DNA of 64,000 nt from Gammaproteobacteria bacterium (GCA_947455595.1 CANGOP010000010.1:1-64000), one strand, 5' to 3'; numbered from the stretch's first letter, positions 19,395 to 28,015 are shown. Made by a program: numbers and translations. Notes: a model not told the origin generated them from the letters alone.

Positions 19395-20039
19395 ATGGCC
19401 CCGCGCAAGAAGCCGCCCGCCCCGGTCATCATCGGCTCCGTAATCGGCGTCGTACTGATCGTACTTGTCGGTTTCGCGATCCGCGCGGTGATGCTCGCGC
19501 CAGCGCAGAAGAAGCAGCGTGAAGTACAGAACATCCAAATTGTTCGTCCCCCACCGCCGCCGCCAGAGAATCAGCCCCCACCGCCGCCGCCGCCACCCGA
19601 CCATCAACAGGATCCGCTACCGCAGAACGAGCCAGATCCGTCGCCGGACAACAGCCCGTCGCAGGCGGGCCCGTTGGGTCTAGATGCGGAAGGTGGGGCG
19701 GGAAGTGATGCGTTCGGCTTGGCGGCACGCAAAGGCGGCCGGGACATCGCCGGCACCGGCGGCGCCATTTTCGGCTGGTACACGCAGATCCTTCGTGACG
19801 CCATCAATGACCGCTTAGCCACCGAAAAAGAGCTGAAAACCCGCCGGTATTCCGTGAACGTGACTGTACACGTCGGACCAGACGGTACGGTTCTGGATGC
19901 GAGGGTACTGTCGTCGACGGGCAGCAAGGATATCGACAGCCTGATTGAGCGGACCATCGCCAAAATCGGCCGGCTTCGCGAGGAGCGACCACGCGAAATG
20001 CCCGCGCAAGTCAAATTGCGCGTCTCCTCGCGGCTCTAA
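19395..20039 (+). CDS. TonB-family energy transducer
   Basis: This 214-residue protein has an N-terminal membrane anchor (about residues 12-34), a proline-rich spacer (about 50-85, PPPPPPENQPPPPPPPP) that can span the periplasm, and a C-terminal TonB-like domain (about 125-210, with VHVGPDGTVLDARVLSSTG). TonB proteins pass energy from ExbB-ExbD to outer-membrane partners. No TonB-dependent receptor is encoded nearby; the outer-membrane proteins at hand are TpsB and a porin. That makes an unusual partner possible. The gene is last in the plus-strand group and ends five bases before the converging GT41-like gene. Confidence 0.9.
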   Translation: MAPRKKPPAPVIIGSVIGVVLIVLVGFAIRAVMLAPAQKKQREVQNIQIVRPPPPPPENQPPPPPPPPDHQQDPLPQNEPDPSPDNSPSQAGPLGLDAEGGAGSDAFGLAARKGGRDIAGTGGAIFGWYTQILRDAINDRLATEKELKTRRYSVNVTVHVGPDGTVLDARVLSSTGSKDIDSLIERTIAKIGRLREERPREMPAQVKLRVSSRL

Positions 20040-20044
20040 GTCGG

Positions 20045-22462
20045 CTACTCGTCGGCGATCGTGAGCGGCGCGGGCGCAGCGCCGCTGAGCCGTCGTTCGT
20101 GCATGGCGACGAGTGCTGCTTCCAATCGACGGGTGTAACGCTCGCTATCGAACAGCCGAGCCGTCGCCACCCCCGTGCGCACGCGATCACGCAGGCTGCG
20201 GAGTTCGCCCGGCGCGGTGACCCACTGCAGGCCGATGCGCTCGTATTCATCGAGAGAATTTGCAACGGCATCGGTCATGCCGATCAGGTCCAGCAAGGAC
20301 GCACAGACCCGACTGGCGAAGGAGCGACCCCGGGAGGTCAAGATCGGCACCTGACACCAGAGGGCGTCGAGCGCCGACGAATGGGAGTTGTAGATCGGCG
20401 TGTCGAGCAAGAGATCCGCTTCCGAGAGCCGGGCCAAATGGTCTGCCCGCGCTGGAATCCGTGCCGCATAAACGATCCGAGTAGGATCAATGCCCGCTTG
20501 CTCCGCGTTGGCCGAGATCCGCTGGCGCGCACGCTCGGACGCCACGCTCATCCACAAGACCGCTCGCGGTTGGGCGTGCAACAGTCGCATCCAGACCGCA
20601 AACAACTCGGGCGACAACTTGAAACCACTGTGGAAGGCCGCCAGCACAATTGCGTCTTCAGGGAGCCCCAGTGCAGCGCGACCCGGTGAGGGTCCGGCGT
20701 CACGCGCGTCGCCTGGCGGCAGGAATGAGGCTGGCATGCGAACCACGTGCTCGGTGTAGTCCGTGTCCGACCCTGTCGGGATGACGGCGCTATCCGCGAG
20801 GATATAGTCCAGATAGGGCGCACCCACCGTGCCGGGGTAGCCGAGGAAATTGACTTGGATCGGCGCTGGACAGTGCGCGACGATTCCTGGGCGCTCTCCC
20901 GCCGTCAGGCCGTTCAATTCGAGCAAAATGTCGATATCGGCTGCATGTATCCGATCAGCGGCGTCCTCATTCGAAAGCCCCGATAACGACTCGAAGTGAT
21001 CACAGGCGGCGCGAACGCGCGCGGTGACGGGGTCGGCATCATTGACGAGGTGTGAGCTAAACCCGAAGACTTCGAATTGCTGACGGTCGTGCTTTTCGAG
21101 CGTTGCGGCCAGTAGGTGCGCGACCGGATGATCACGAAAGTCAGCCGATAAATAAGCGATGCGGATAGGGCCCGGACGGCGCGGCGATGCCGCGTAGCGT
21201 CCGGCAACCGGCGGATGCACCAGTCCCATATAAAATTCCGCACACTGCCGCTGGAGCGCCGGATCGTCGCACTGCGGCAGGAATTGAAACGGTGTGGTCA
21301 CCGGCGCGTTCGCTCGGACGCCTTCGATCAAGCGGTCACGCCGATCTGCGAAGTGCGCCCAATCCAGATTCGCGCTGTGGGCAAACACCTGATGTCCGAG
21401 AGCCAGTGGGAAGTCGGGCGCTAACTCGACCAGCTCATCGACGGTTTGCTCGGCCTCATCCATATCCAGCACTGCATAGAGCGCGCCGACCCGAATCGAT
21501 AACAGACGGATACGCTCCGCCTGCCGCGCCTCGCCGGCGGCAACCCAGGTCCGCAACGCTTCGTTCACCACGTGCAGGAGCACAGGACCTGCCACGTTGG
21601 CCTCCGAATAAATCGTGGCGAGCAGCTCCCACGATTCATAATCATTCGCATCTAGCTCAACAGCGGTCACCAAGCGGTCGCCTGCGTCATCGAGGCGTTT
21701 TAGGGCGTACAGCGCTCGACCGGCCGTCCGCAGAACATCAACCCGCCGTAAGTCGCCCAACTCGTTGCACGCGGCCAGCGCTTCCTCGAAGCGTCCCAAT
21801 CCGTTCAACGCAATCGCGCGGTTAACCTTCGCTTCCACCCAATCGGGTCGTCCGGAGAGCGCACCGACGAAAGCGGCCAAGGCCGCCTGCGCATTGTTGA
21901 GCGCCAACTCTGAACACCCGGCCTGGAACCGCATCTCGAGCACGTCGCCGCCTTGTCGGACGGCGTCTCCAAACCGACGGATTGCGTCGGCATGCTGGCC
22001 GCTCGCCGCCAATGCCAAACCATGCTCGGCGGCCAACGCTGCGCTTTCAGCACCAGCCGTTATCGCCATCTCGGCCGCAGTAACCGCTTCCGTAGCACGC
22101 CCACCCGCGCGCAGTGTGGCTGCGAGCGCAACATGGGCTTCAGCGTATTGAGGCCGCAGGGCAATTGCCCGTCGTAAGGGCACGACGGCCGCAGTCAGAT
22201 TCTGCGCGGCGATCAGGGCGAGGGCTTCGTTATAGGGAAGTTCGGCCACATCCGATCGCAGTGTCTGGGCAAACGCATAGTGCGCAGCCGCTTGGGCGTG
22301 ACGCCCGACCGATAATTCAAGCGCTGCCAAGCGAACGCGTGCGCGCAAATCAAGGGCATCTTCTGCCAGTACGCGCTCGTACAGACCGCGCGCCTGTTCA
22401 AAATTCCGGCGCGCCTCCGCTGCGGCTGCCTCCTGCAGCAGGAGCACAGACCGCTCGCTCAT
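20045..22462 (-). CDS. Large TPR protein with O-GlcNAc-transferase-like (GT41) domain
   Basis: This 805-residue cytoplasmic protein has about 400 residues of TPR-type helices followed by a GT41/SPINDLY catalytic region from about residue 428. Marks include IAYLSADFRDHP (His445), CPAPIQVNFLGYPGTVGAPYLDY, a lysine in FHSGFKLSP (Lys615, the position that contacts the nucleotide in OGT) and LLLDTPIYNSHSSALDALW. In that last motif the usual GHTT is replaced by SHSS, so donor choice may differ. It is the last gene of the porin operon and its start overlaps the stop region of the DsbA-like gene by four bases. With the second GT41-like gene at 233-1951 it brackets the adhesin locus. Adhesin glycosylation in the cytoplasm, as HMW1C does, is the favoured but unproven role. 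Confidence 0.87.
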   Translation of the reverse strand: MSERSVLLLQEAAAAEARRNFEQARGLYERVLAEDALDLRARVRLAALELSVGRHAQAAAHYAFAQTLRSDVAELPYNEALALIAAQNLTAAVVPLRRAIALRPQYAEAHVALAATLRAGGRATEAVTAAEMAITAGAESAALAAEHGLALAASGQHADAIRRFGDAVRQGGDVLEMRFQAGCSELALNNAQAALAAFVGALSGRPDWVEAKVNRAIALNGLGRFEEALAACNELGDLRRVDVLRTAGRALYALKRLDDAGDRLVTAVELDANDYESWELLATIYSEANVAGPVLLHVVNEALRTWVAAGEARQAERIRLLSIRVGALYAVLDMDEAEQTVDELVELAPDFPLALGHQVFAHSANLDWAHFADRRDRLIEGVRANAPVTTPFQFLPQCDDPALQRQCAEFYMGLVHPPVAGRYAASPRRPGPIRIAYLSADFRDHPVAHLLAATLEKHDRQQFEVFGFSSHLVNDADPVTARVRAACDHFESLSGLSNEDAADRIHAADIDILLELNGLTAGERPGIVAHCPAPIQVNFLGYPGTVGAPYLDYILADSAVIPTGSDTDYTEHVVRMPASFLPPGDARDAGPSPGRAALGLPEDAIVLAAFHSGFKLSPELFAVWMRLLHAQPRAVLWMSVASERARQRISANAEQAGIDPTRIVYAARIPARADHLARLSEADLLLDTPIYNSHSSALDALWCQVPILTSRGRSFASRVCASLLDLIGMTDAVANSLDEYERIGLQWVTAPGELRSLRDRVRTGVATARLFDSERYTRRLEAALVAMHERRLSGAAPAPLTIADE

Positions 22463-23523
22463 GGGTGCGAACGGCCCAATCGAGCGAGTTCCTCTTCAAT
22501 AGCATCGGTCAGCGATTGTTCGCTAACGCCACCGCGCAATGGGCGCCCATTCAGGAACAAGGCGGGCGTACCGTCGACACCTAACGCGTCGGCGGCCGCC
22601 ACGTCGCGCGCGATCTGAGCATCAACCCTGCCTGACTGCAGGCAGGCGCCGAGCGCTTCTGGATCAAGACCGGCGGCTTCGCCGAGCATGGCCACCGTAT
22701 TGCCGTCCAACGCCCCCTTGTCAGCGAAGAACGCGAACAATGAATCATGTATCGGCCAAAACTTATGCTGTTCCGTTGCGCACAAACTCACTTGAGCGGC
22801 GAGCTGCGCGTGCGGATGCAACTGCGGGATCGGCAACTGGCGATAGACCAACTTGAGTTGGGTCGGATAACGCGCCAGCACGGCGCTGAGCAGCGACTCG
22901 AGCCGATTGCAATAGGGGCACTGGAAGTCAGCGAACTCAATCAACGTGATGGGCGCATTGTCCGCGCCACGAACGGGCCCGTCGCTGGCGACGTTGACAT
23001 GCTCGCGGGGCATGAGCCACTCGACCGCATGACGTTGGCGCAAATCACGCGCCAATTCCGCATCGGCTTTTTGTCGGGCATCCGCCAGTAATCGGTCGCG
23101 AATGACGCGCTTCACCTGGTCAAACGGCGGTGCGCTCGGCGTCGCGTTGGCCTTGTAGTAAGCCATCATCTCGTCGTCGGTCGGCTCCGTCGCGGTATGT
23201 TCCGCGAGAACCGCGTCCGGCGTCTTGCCCAACTTCGCGGCTTCCGCCGCGAGGGTTTTTTCGCGGATGATGCCTTCGAGCGTCGCCTCCCTCAGCGCCT
23301 GCACCGTCACCCGATGCGCCAATTCAGCACGACGGACAGTCTCTTTGAAGCTCGCGTCTTCTTTCGCAAGATCACCGGCTGCTTTCTGTTCGACTTCTTG
23401 CAACAAAACCGGTTGCCCGTCGATGCTCGCCGCAATGCTGGCGGCGTTTGGTGTCGTGGCTTGAGCAACGCTCGCCGAAATAGCGAGGATCCCAAAGAGG
23501 GAGATAACAGTACGGTTGCGCAT
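22459..23523 (-). CDS. SurA-N-like/DsbA-like thioredoxin-fold fusion, periplasmic
   Basis: This 354-residue protein has a signal peptide (about 1-22), a helical region (about 25-170) resembling the N-terminal chaperone module of SurA/PpiC-type proteins, and a DsbA/BdbD-like thioredoxin domain (about 175-350). The active site is FQCPYC (Cys202 and Cys205) and the matching cis-proline loop is DGTPALFLNG. It should oxidise or isomerise disulfides in the periplasm while holding unfolded clients. The neighbouring TpsA has its cysteines in close pairs, making it an obvious client. It lies 17 bases downstream of the coiled-coil gene and overlaps the following GT41 gene by four bases. The chaperone assignment for the N-terminal half is weaker than the thioredoxin assignment. 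Confidence 0.85.
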   Translation of the reverse strand: MRNRTVISLFGILAISASVAQATTPNAASIAASIDGQPVLLQEVEQKAAGDLAKEDASFKETVRRAELAHRVTVQALREATLEGIIREKTLAAEAAKLGKTPDAVLAEHTATEPTDDEMMAYYKANATPSAPPFDQVKRVIRDRLLADARQKADAELARDLRQRHAVEWLMPREHVNVASDGPVRGADNAPITLIEFADFQCPYCNRLESLLSAVLARYPTQLKLVYRQLPIPQLHPHAQLAAQVSLCATEQHKFWPIHDSLFAFFADKGALDGNTVAMLGEAAGLDPEALGACLQSGRVDAQIARDVAAADALGVDGTPALFLNGRPLRGGVSEQSLTDAIEEELARLGRSHP

Positions 23524-23540
23524 GGGAGAATCCGATTCGA

Positions 23541-24191
23541 TCAGTGTGAAGCTGAGGCCGCGTCGGCAGTGGGCTTGGGCGCCTTGAGATCCTCGACCTT
23601 GCCTTTGTACTCGTCAGCGAGATTTTGAGCGCGCACACGGCTGATCTTGAAGAAGGGCTCACCGCTACCGGCGCTTTTCTCATAGCGAGCCAATGCGTCG
23701 AGCGTGAGCACGGAGAGTTCATTGTTGTCGCGGACACAGGTGTCGTGGGCGCGCACTTCGGCGGACAGTGTCGACTTAATGGATGCCCGAGCGGCCTCGC
23801 TGTCGCGCAGTTGCACCGCGGTATCCCGCAACTGTCGATTGAGTTCATTCGCATTACCGCGTACGCGCTCAAGATCGGCAGTCACTTGCTGAGCCTCGCG
23901 CTGGGCGCGCGCCAGTAGCTCTGGATCCGCCGAGCGAGCCTTCAGTGCCTCCAATTCGGCGCGGAGCTTTTTAAGCTCGTCCTGCGCCGCAGAGAGATCT
24001 TGTTTCGCCTTCGCCGCCTCCGCTTGAGCGGCGGTCCGCTCAGCGGCGACTTGCTGCATTTGCGCAATGACCTGCTGCGCGGTCGACCCGCCGGACGAGC
24101 CACCAGAGCGCGCCGCTTGACCGAAAACGGCTGGCGCGAGGAGGGCCATCGCGATCGCCGTCGAGATACGCACAAGGGAGCGATCGCTCAC
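23541..24191 (-). CDS. Periplasmic coiled-coil protein of unknown function
   Basis: This 216-residue protein has a signal peptide (to about residue 25, ending FGQA), a Gly/Ser spacer, and a long charged alpha-helix with heptad character at about residues 40-150 (repeats of A-x-x-E-L-x-x-L type). A single cysteine follows (HDTCVRDNNE), then a short tail ending in a Lys/Pro/Ala-rich segment. No catalytic motif is seen. It lies 10 bases after the porin gene and before the DsbA-like gene, so it is part of this envelope operon and may be a periplasmic adaptor or scaffold. It is not recognised as a named family. Confidence 0.75.
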   Translation of the reverse strand: MSDRSLVRISTAIAMALLAPAVFGQAARSGGSSGGSTAQQVIAQMQQVAAERTAAQAEAAKAKQDLSAAQDELKKLRAELEALKARSADPELLARAQREAQQVTADLERVRGNANELNRQLRDTAVQLRDSEAARASIKSTLSAEVRAHDTCVRDNNELSVLTLDALARYEKSAGSGEPFFKISRVRAQNLADEYKGKVEDLKAPKPTADAASASH

Positions 24192-24201
24192 GGCTAACTC
24201 C

Positions 24202-25833
24202 TTAGAATCGAGCGTTCAGTTCGAACTGAACGATATCAAGCCCGTAGAGGAACGGCGGCGGCAGATCAATCACGTCGCCCTTCATGTAGCGAAGCTGTGC
24301 CCAGACGTTTTTGGCGAGGCCGTAGTTGCCGATCAAATAGTAACCGCGCGTGTTCGTGCCGCCGGCATGGAAAGAGTCGTCGGTCCAGGCATCCAGCACC
24401 GCATCGCCTTGCACGTAGCGATAGCCCGCCACGACCCGCCAGGCACCGGCGGCGCTGCCCGGGTCCTTGTCGCCGTAGGCCACTTCCGCCACGTACCCGC
24501 GGTCACGGTCGCCCTGGCTGATGCCGGTGCGCGCCAGAATCTGGTCGCGGTTGTAACCGATGTTCTTCACCGCATCCGCGGTCAGCACCAAGGTCTTGTC
24601 ACCCAAAGGCAATTCGTAGGATGCCGACACGTTGACCAACCGGAATTCGGCAGCAAGGCCAAACAGATAGTTGGTCTGCGCAGGATCGTTCTGAATATCG
24701 AACATGGTATTGCCGTACCGAACAAATCCCGGTGCCGTGTAGTTCAACACCGACGAGCCGGCCTCGTTGCGGATACCCGTCACGTGACGGAAGGCGTAAT
24801 AGGCCAGACCAAACTTGAATTTCTGACCGCTGCTCCAGTCCAGACGGGTGCCGCTTTGCACGCCGAGCAGGTACTTATTAGCGGAGTGATTCAGGGGCAC
24901 TTCCTGCATGGGGAACAGGCCACCCGTGAGATAGACCCCGGAGGTGTCGCCGTCAAAGGCGCCGAGGCCGTGCTGGTAAGTGCCGGCAATACCCTCGAAC
25001 GTGACATCGCGACCGTAGACGAGTTCCGTGGGCGCAAACCAAGGCGACGGGATGCGACCGGCTGACACGGACACCGGAACCAGGGCACCGACCTTGGGCG
25101 CCTGCCAACGCACATAGGCCTGATCAAGACCGACGCCGTAACGGGCGCCCGTCGTACCGAGCGTCTGACTCTCGGAAGAAGGGTCCAGCGAACTGCCGGT
25201 CGACAACCGCAACGCGCCGCTGAAACCACCCGGCAGGGTGAACTCTGCGCCGAGTCGCGCCCGCAACCGCAAGCGGGTCCGGTTGGACGTGGTGTCGAGG
25301 AAAGCCGACTGGCCGGGTTTGGTGATCGAACCGGCCGCGTTGATTGCTTGAAAGTCGGGGATGGTGTTGGCCTGGTTGCCCGACGGGAACAGGTCTTCCT
25401 GCGCCCGAATGCGCAGATCGCCCATCACCCGGACACTGGATATCCAATCCGGTAGCCCCGCGGGAACGCCCCAACGCTCCTGTTTCGCCTGGGCGACAAC
25501 GTCTTTGACGATTTCCGGCCGAACTTCTTCCGCGACTTCCTTGCGAATTTGGTCACGAACGATCTGCGGCACGTACGGCACGCGGACAGCGCCGGCGTCG
25601 CGCTTTTCGGCGTCTTGGGCGCTTTTCTGAGCCTGATCCTGCGCGGACTTGACCAGCGCTTCCGCCTGATCGCGCGACATGACCTTCTGCTCAACCAGTG
25701 CCTGCAGCAGGTTAACGACGGTATTGCGCAGCTCCTCCAGCGACTGCCGCTCGTTGTCAGCGGCCTGCGCTGAGGTTCCGGCAAGTAACGAGGCAACCAC
25801 GACAGCAACACTCAACGCCTTGAATCGGCTCAT
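24202..25833 (-). CDS. Outer-membrane porin with N-terminal coiled coil (putative porin family)
   Basis: This 543-residue protein has a signal peptide (to about residue 24, ending SAQA), a helical stretch rich in Q, E and K (about 28-120), then a beta-barrel region beginning with SSVRVMGDLRIRAQEDL and ending with the classical C-terminal phenylalanine (ELNARF). Aromatic girdle residues and alternating strands are visible throughout. It fits the putative porin family related to OprP/OprO-like channels, where an N-terminal coiled coil helps trimer formation. It is first in a four-gene operon. A Pho-box-like site lies about 130-150 bases upstream, which together with the PstS-like gene makes a phosphate-related channel plausible. 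Ion preference cannot be read from the sequence. Confidence 0.85.
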   Translation of the reverse strand: MSRFKALSVAVVVASLLAGTSAQAADNERQSLEELRNTVVNLLQALVEQKVMSRDQAEALVKSAQDQAQKSAQDAEKRDAGAVRVPYVPQIVRDQIRKEVAEEVRPEIVKDVVAQAKQERWGVPAGLPDWISSVRVMGDLRIRAQEDLFPSGNQANTIPDFQAINAAGSITKPGQSAFLDTTSNRTRLRLRARLGAEFTLPGGFSGALRLSTGSSLDPSSESQTLGTTGARYGVGLDQAYVRWQAPKVGALVPVSVSAGRIPSPWFAPTELVYGRDVTFEGIAGTYQHGLGAFDGDTSGVYLTGGLFPMQEVPLNHSANKYLLGVQSGTRLDWSSGQKFKFGLAYYAFRHVTGIRNEAGSSVLNYTAPGFVRYGNTMFDIQNDPAQTNYLFGLAAEFRLVNVSASYELPLGDKTLVLTADAVKNIGYNRDQILARTGISQGDRDRGYVAEVAYGDKDPGSAAGAWRVVAGYRYVQGDAVLDAWTDDSFHAGGTNTRGYYLIGNYGLAKNVWAQLRYMKGDVIDLPPPFLYGLDIVQFELNARF

Positions 25834-25964
25834 AATTCTTTTCTTCCCCTAGCGTTCGGGATCGCTGCGGGCAGCGTCTTGGCAAGACCGCAACGGATGA
25901 ATGGGCTTGACGGTCAGCAAAGCCGATGGCGTCGCATTCAGCGTGAGCAGATTAAGTTCACAAG

Positions 25965-25982
25965 GTGATTCTTTTATGACAT
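25965..25982 (-). promoter_or_regulatory. Pho-box-like site upstream of the porin operon
   Basis: On the minus strand the site reads ATGTCATAAAAGAATCAC. Against the PhoB consensus CTGTCATAWAWCTGTCAY it matches 14 of 18 positions by hand count: two 7-base half-sites spaced by AAAA, the first nearly perfect. A weak -10 (CTTAAT or TAATCT) follows 8-10 bases later, the spacing expected when PhoB replaces the -35 contact. It lies in the divergent gap between the porin and the ArsC-type gene and could affect either. Confidence 0.42.
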
Positions 25983-26055
25983 CCCAGCCGGAATTCCGAA
26001 GGGATTCTCCTCGCGGAGTATCCTCATGACGCATCAACGCGAGGATGGGCCGCGC

Positions 26056-26433
26056 ATGTCAGAGCCGATGGTCACGATTTACCATAATCCAGTCTGTGGG
26101 ACTTCCCGGACCGTGTTGGCTCAGCTCGTGGCAGCGGGGTTGTGTCCGCGCGTCATCGAGTGCCTGCGGGCGCCACCCGATCGCAGCACCCTGGTTGATC
26201 TGATCCGTCGGATGGGCGTATCCGCCCGGGCGGTGTTGCGCGACAAGGAACCCCTCTGTGCAACCCTCGGTTTGGACAGCCCAGACGTCTCCGACGACCT
26301 TCTGATTGATCAGATGATCGAACATCCCGTGTTGATCAACCGGCCGATCGTGGTCGCGGCGGATGCTGCGCTCCTCTGTCGGCCTGCGGACACCGTGCTC
26401 GCATTGATCGCGCAACTGCGCGCCGGGTGTTAA
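26056..26433 (+). CDS. arsC: Arsenate reductase of the glutaredoxin-linked ArsC type
   Basis: ArsC of this class reduces arsenate to arsenite using glutathione and glutaredoxin. The 125-residue product has the signature IYHNPVCGTSRTVL, with the catalytic cysteine in NPVCGTS, and the later HPVLINRPIVV element whose arginine binds the oxyanion. Length and layout fit the ArsC/Spx family (about 115-140). An upstream in-frame ATG at 26026 would add ten residues without homology; 26056 has GAGG 11 bases before it. It stands alone from the ars operon at 50801-52716 and is followed two bases later by the HPP gene. A general YffB-like role is possible, but the ArsC-type motif is good. Confidence 0.85.
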   Translation: MSEPMVTIYHNPVCGTSRTVLAQLVAAGLCPRVIECLRAPPDRSTLVDLIRRMGVSARAVLRDKEPLCATLGLDSPDVSDDLLIDQMIEHPVLINRPIVVAADAALLCRPADTVLALIAQLRAGC

Positions 26434-26435
26434 CC

Positions 26436-27122
26436 ATGTTCAGACGCGCGTGGCGTGAAATGCTGCCCTCGTCGCTGCCAGGCGCCACGACACGCGGCTG
26501 GGTGACGGCCGCCTGCGGCGCTTGGCTCGGCATCTCGCTGACCGGATTCTTGACGGCCGCCATCGTCGGCTCAGACGGGCGAACGCCGCTCTTGATGATT
26601 CCACTCGCCGCGTCTTCGGTCATCCTGTTTGCTCTGCCGTCCAGTCCCTTAGCCCGCCCTTGGGCCATCGTGGGCGGGCATGTCTTGTCGGCGATCGTGG
26701 GTACGCTGGTGGCGCACCACGTTGCGAATCTGGTTGTGGCGTGTGGTCTTGCGGTTGCACTGTCCATCATCGTGATGGCGGCGATGAGGGCGCTACACCC
26801 GCCGGGCGGATCCACGGCCTTGATGGCGGTCATCGGTGGCCCGACGGTGACGGCAGCCAGCTACCACTACGCCCTTGTACCGGTGGGAGTGAACGCGGTT
26901 CTGCTTGTTGCAGTGGGAGTTCTGTTTCACCGCTGGGTGTCTCGCCACCCCTATCCGCCGATCCAACGCGCCGACATGCCGTCTACCGGTTTTGAGATAC
27001 TCGCGGATGACATCGACGCGGCGGTGAGCCGCTACGGTGAAGCACTCGATATCGACCGCAAAGACGTCGAAGTTTTGGTCCGCGAAGTGGAGCGTCTGAC
27101 CCGATTGCGACGCCAAGACTAA
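26436..27122 (+). CDS. HPP-family integral membrane protein
   Basis: This 228-residue protein (counted from the ATG at 26436) has four or five membrane spans in its first 170 residues and the family-defining MRALHPPGGSTALMAVIGG motif between spans. HPP-family members in chloroplasts and cyanobacteria have been linked to nitrite transport; bacterial members are mostly uncharacterised, often with CBS domains. Here a short cytoplasmic tail (about 170-228), charged and helical, replaces a CBS domain. The gene starts two bases after the stop of the ArsC-type gene, so both are probably one transcript. A possible GTG three codons earlier (26427) overlaps that gene. Substrate unknown. Confidence 0.85.
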   Translation: MFRRAWREMLPSSLPGATTRGWVTAACGAWLGISLTGFLTAAIVGSDGRTPLLMIPLAASSVILFALPSSPLARPWAIVGGHVLSAIVGTLVAHHVANLVVACGLAVALSIIVMAAMRALHPPGGSTALMAVIGGPTVTAASYHYALVPVGVNAVLLVAVGVLFHRWVSRHPYPPIQRADMPSTGFEILADDIDAAVSRYGEALDIDRKDVEVLVREVERLTRLRRQD

Positions 27123-27172
27123 TTCCGACCCCATGATGCGGTAATCTTGTGCACCTCAAAGGAACTACCCCG

Positions 27173-28015
27173 ATGCCCGCCCGTAGCGTGACTCAGATTT
27201 TGACCGGACGACCGACCTCGGATGGGGGAGGCGTACGTTTGGTTCGCGTCATCACGCCCGAGAGCAAGCTGGATCCCTTCTTGATGTTGGACGAGTTCGA
27301 TTCGGATGAGCCGAACGACTACATCGCCGGCTTTCCGGCACATCCCCACCGCGGGTTTGAGACGGTCACCTACATGCTCGATGGGCACATGCTGCACGAA
27401 GACCATCTGGGTAACCGCGGCGACCTGGTCGCCGGGGGTGTGCAGTGGATGACCGCTGGGCGGGGCATTATTCACTCGGAGATGCCGCAACAGGTGGCCG
27501 GTCGGATGCGGGGCTTTCAGCTATGGCTGAATTTACCCGCGAAAGACAAGATGCAGCCGGCCGGTTATCGCGATCTTGATCCCGACGACATTCCGCGCGT
27601 GCGCGTGGGTGATAGTGAAGTCACGGTGGTCGCGGGCTGTTATCAGTCTGCAACCCAATCACCCGTAGCGGGACCGATCGTCGGCGGCGCGACGGAGCCG
27701 CTCTATTTGGATCTCGCGATCAGTGCTGACACTGCGCTGACCGCGGCGACGCCGCTGGGCCATACCGCACTCGTCTATGTCTTCGAGGGGTCAATTGAAA
27801 TTGAAGGTCAGAAAGTGGCCCAAGGCTCGCTCGGGCGGCTCAGTGATGGCGCTTCGGTGACTTGCAAGGCGGGGCCGACGTCTGCACGCGTTCTGCTGCT
27901 GGCTGGTCGTCCACTCCGTGAGCCGGTCGTCAGCTACGGGCCCTTCGTGATGAACACGGCTGCGGAAATTGAGCAGGCGATCCGTGATTTTCGCAGCGGC
28001 CAGCTGACGGCCTGA
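27173..28015 (+). CDS. Pirin-family bicupin protein
   Basis: This 280-residue protein has the pirin N-terminal cupin with metal-binding residues in FPAHPHRGFETVTYMLDG (His, His) and the later HSEMP, preceded by LDPFLMLDEF. The C-terminal cupin follows (about 170-280). Pirins bind iron or similar metals and some are quercetin dioxygenases; others act as redox-sensing cofactors. ATG at 27173 follows AAAGGA at a good distance and is preferred to a GTG at 27149. The gene stands 12 bases upstream of mnmG and may share its transcript. The physiological role cannot be read from the context. Confidence 0.88.
   Translation: MPARSVTQILTGRPTSDGGGVRLVRVITPESKLDPFLMLDEFDSDEPNDYIAGFPAHPHRGFETVTYMLDGHMLHEDHLGNRGDLVAGGVQWMTAGRGIIHSEMPQQVAGRMRGFQLWLNLPAKDKMQPAGYRDLDPDDIPRVRVGDSEVTVVAGCYQSATQSPVAGPIVGGATEPLYLDLAISADTALTAATPLGHTALVYVFEGSIEIEGQKVAQGSLGRLSDGASVTCKAGPTSARVLLLAGRPLREPVVSYGPFVMNTAAEIEQAIRDFRSGQLTA

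Noticed and set aside
24367-25065. A 232-codon plus-strand frame opposite the porin gene
   Set aside because: The porin frame has a signal peptide, barrel pattern and C-terminal Phe; the opposite frame has no recognisable feature.
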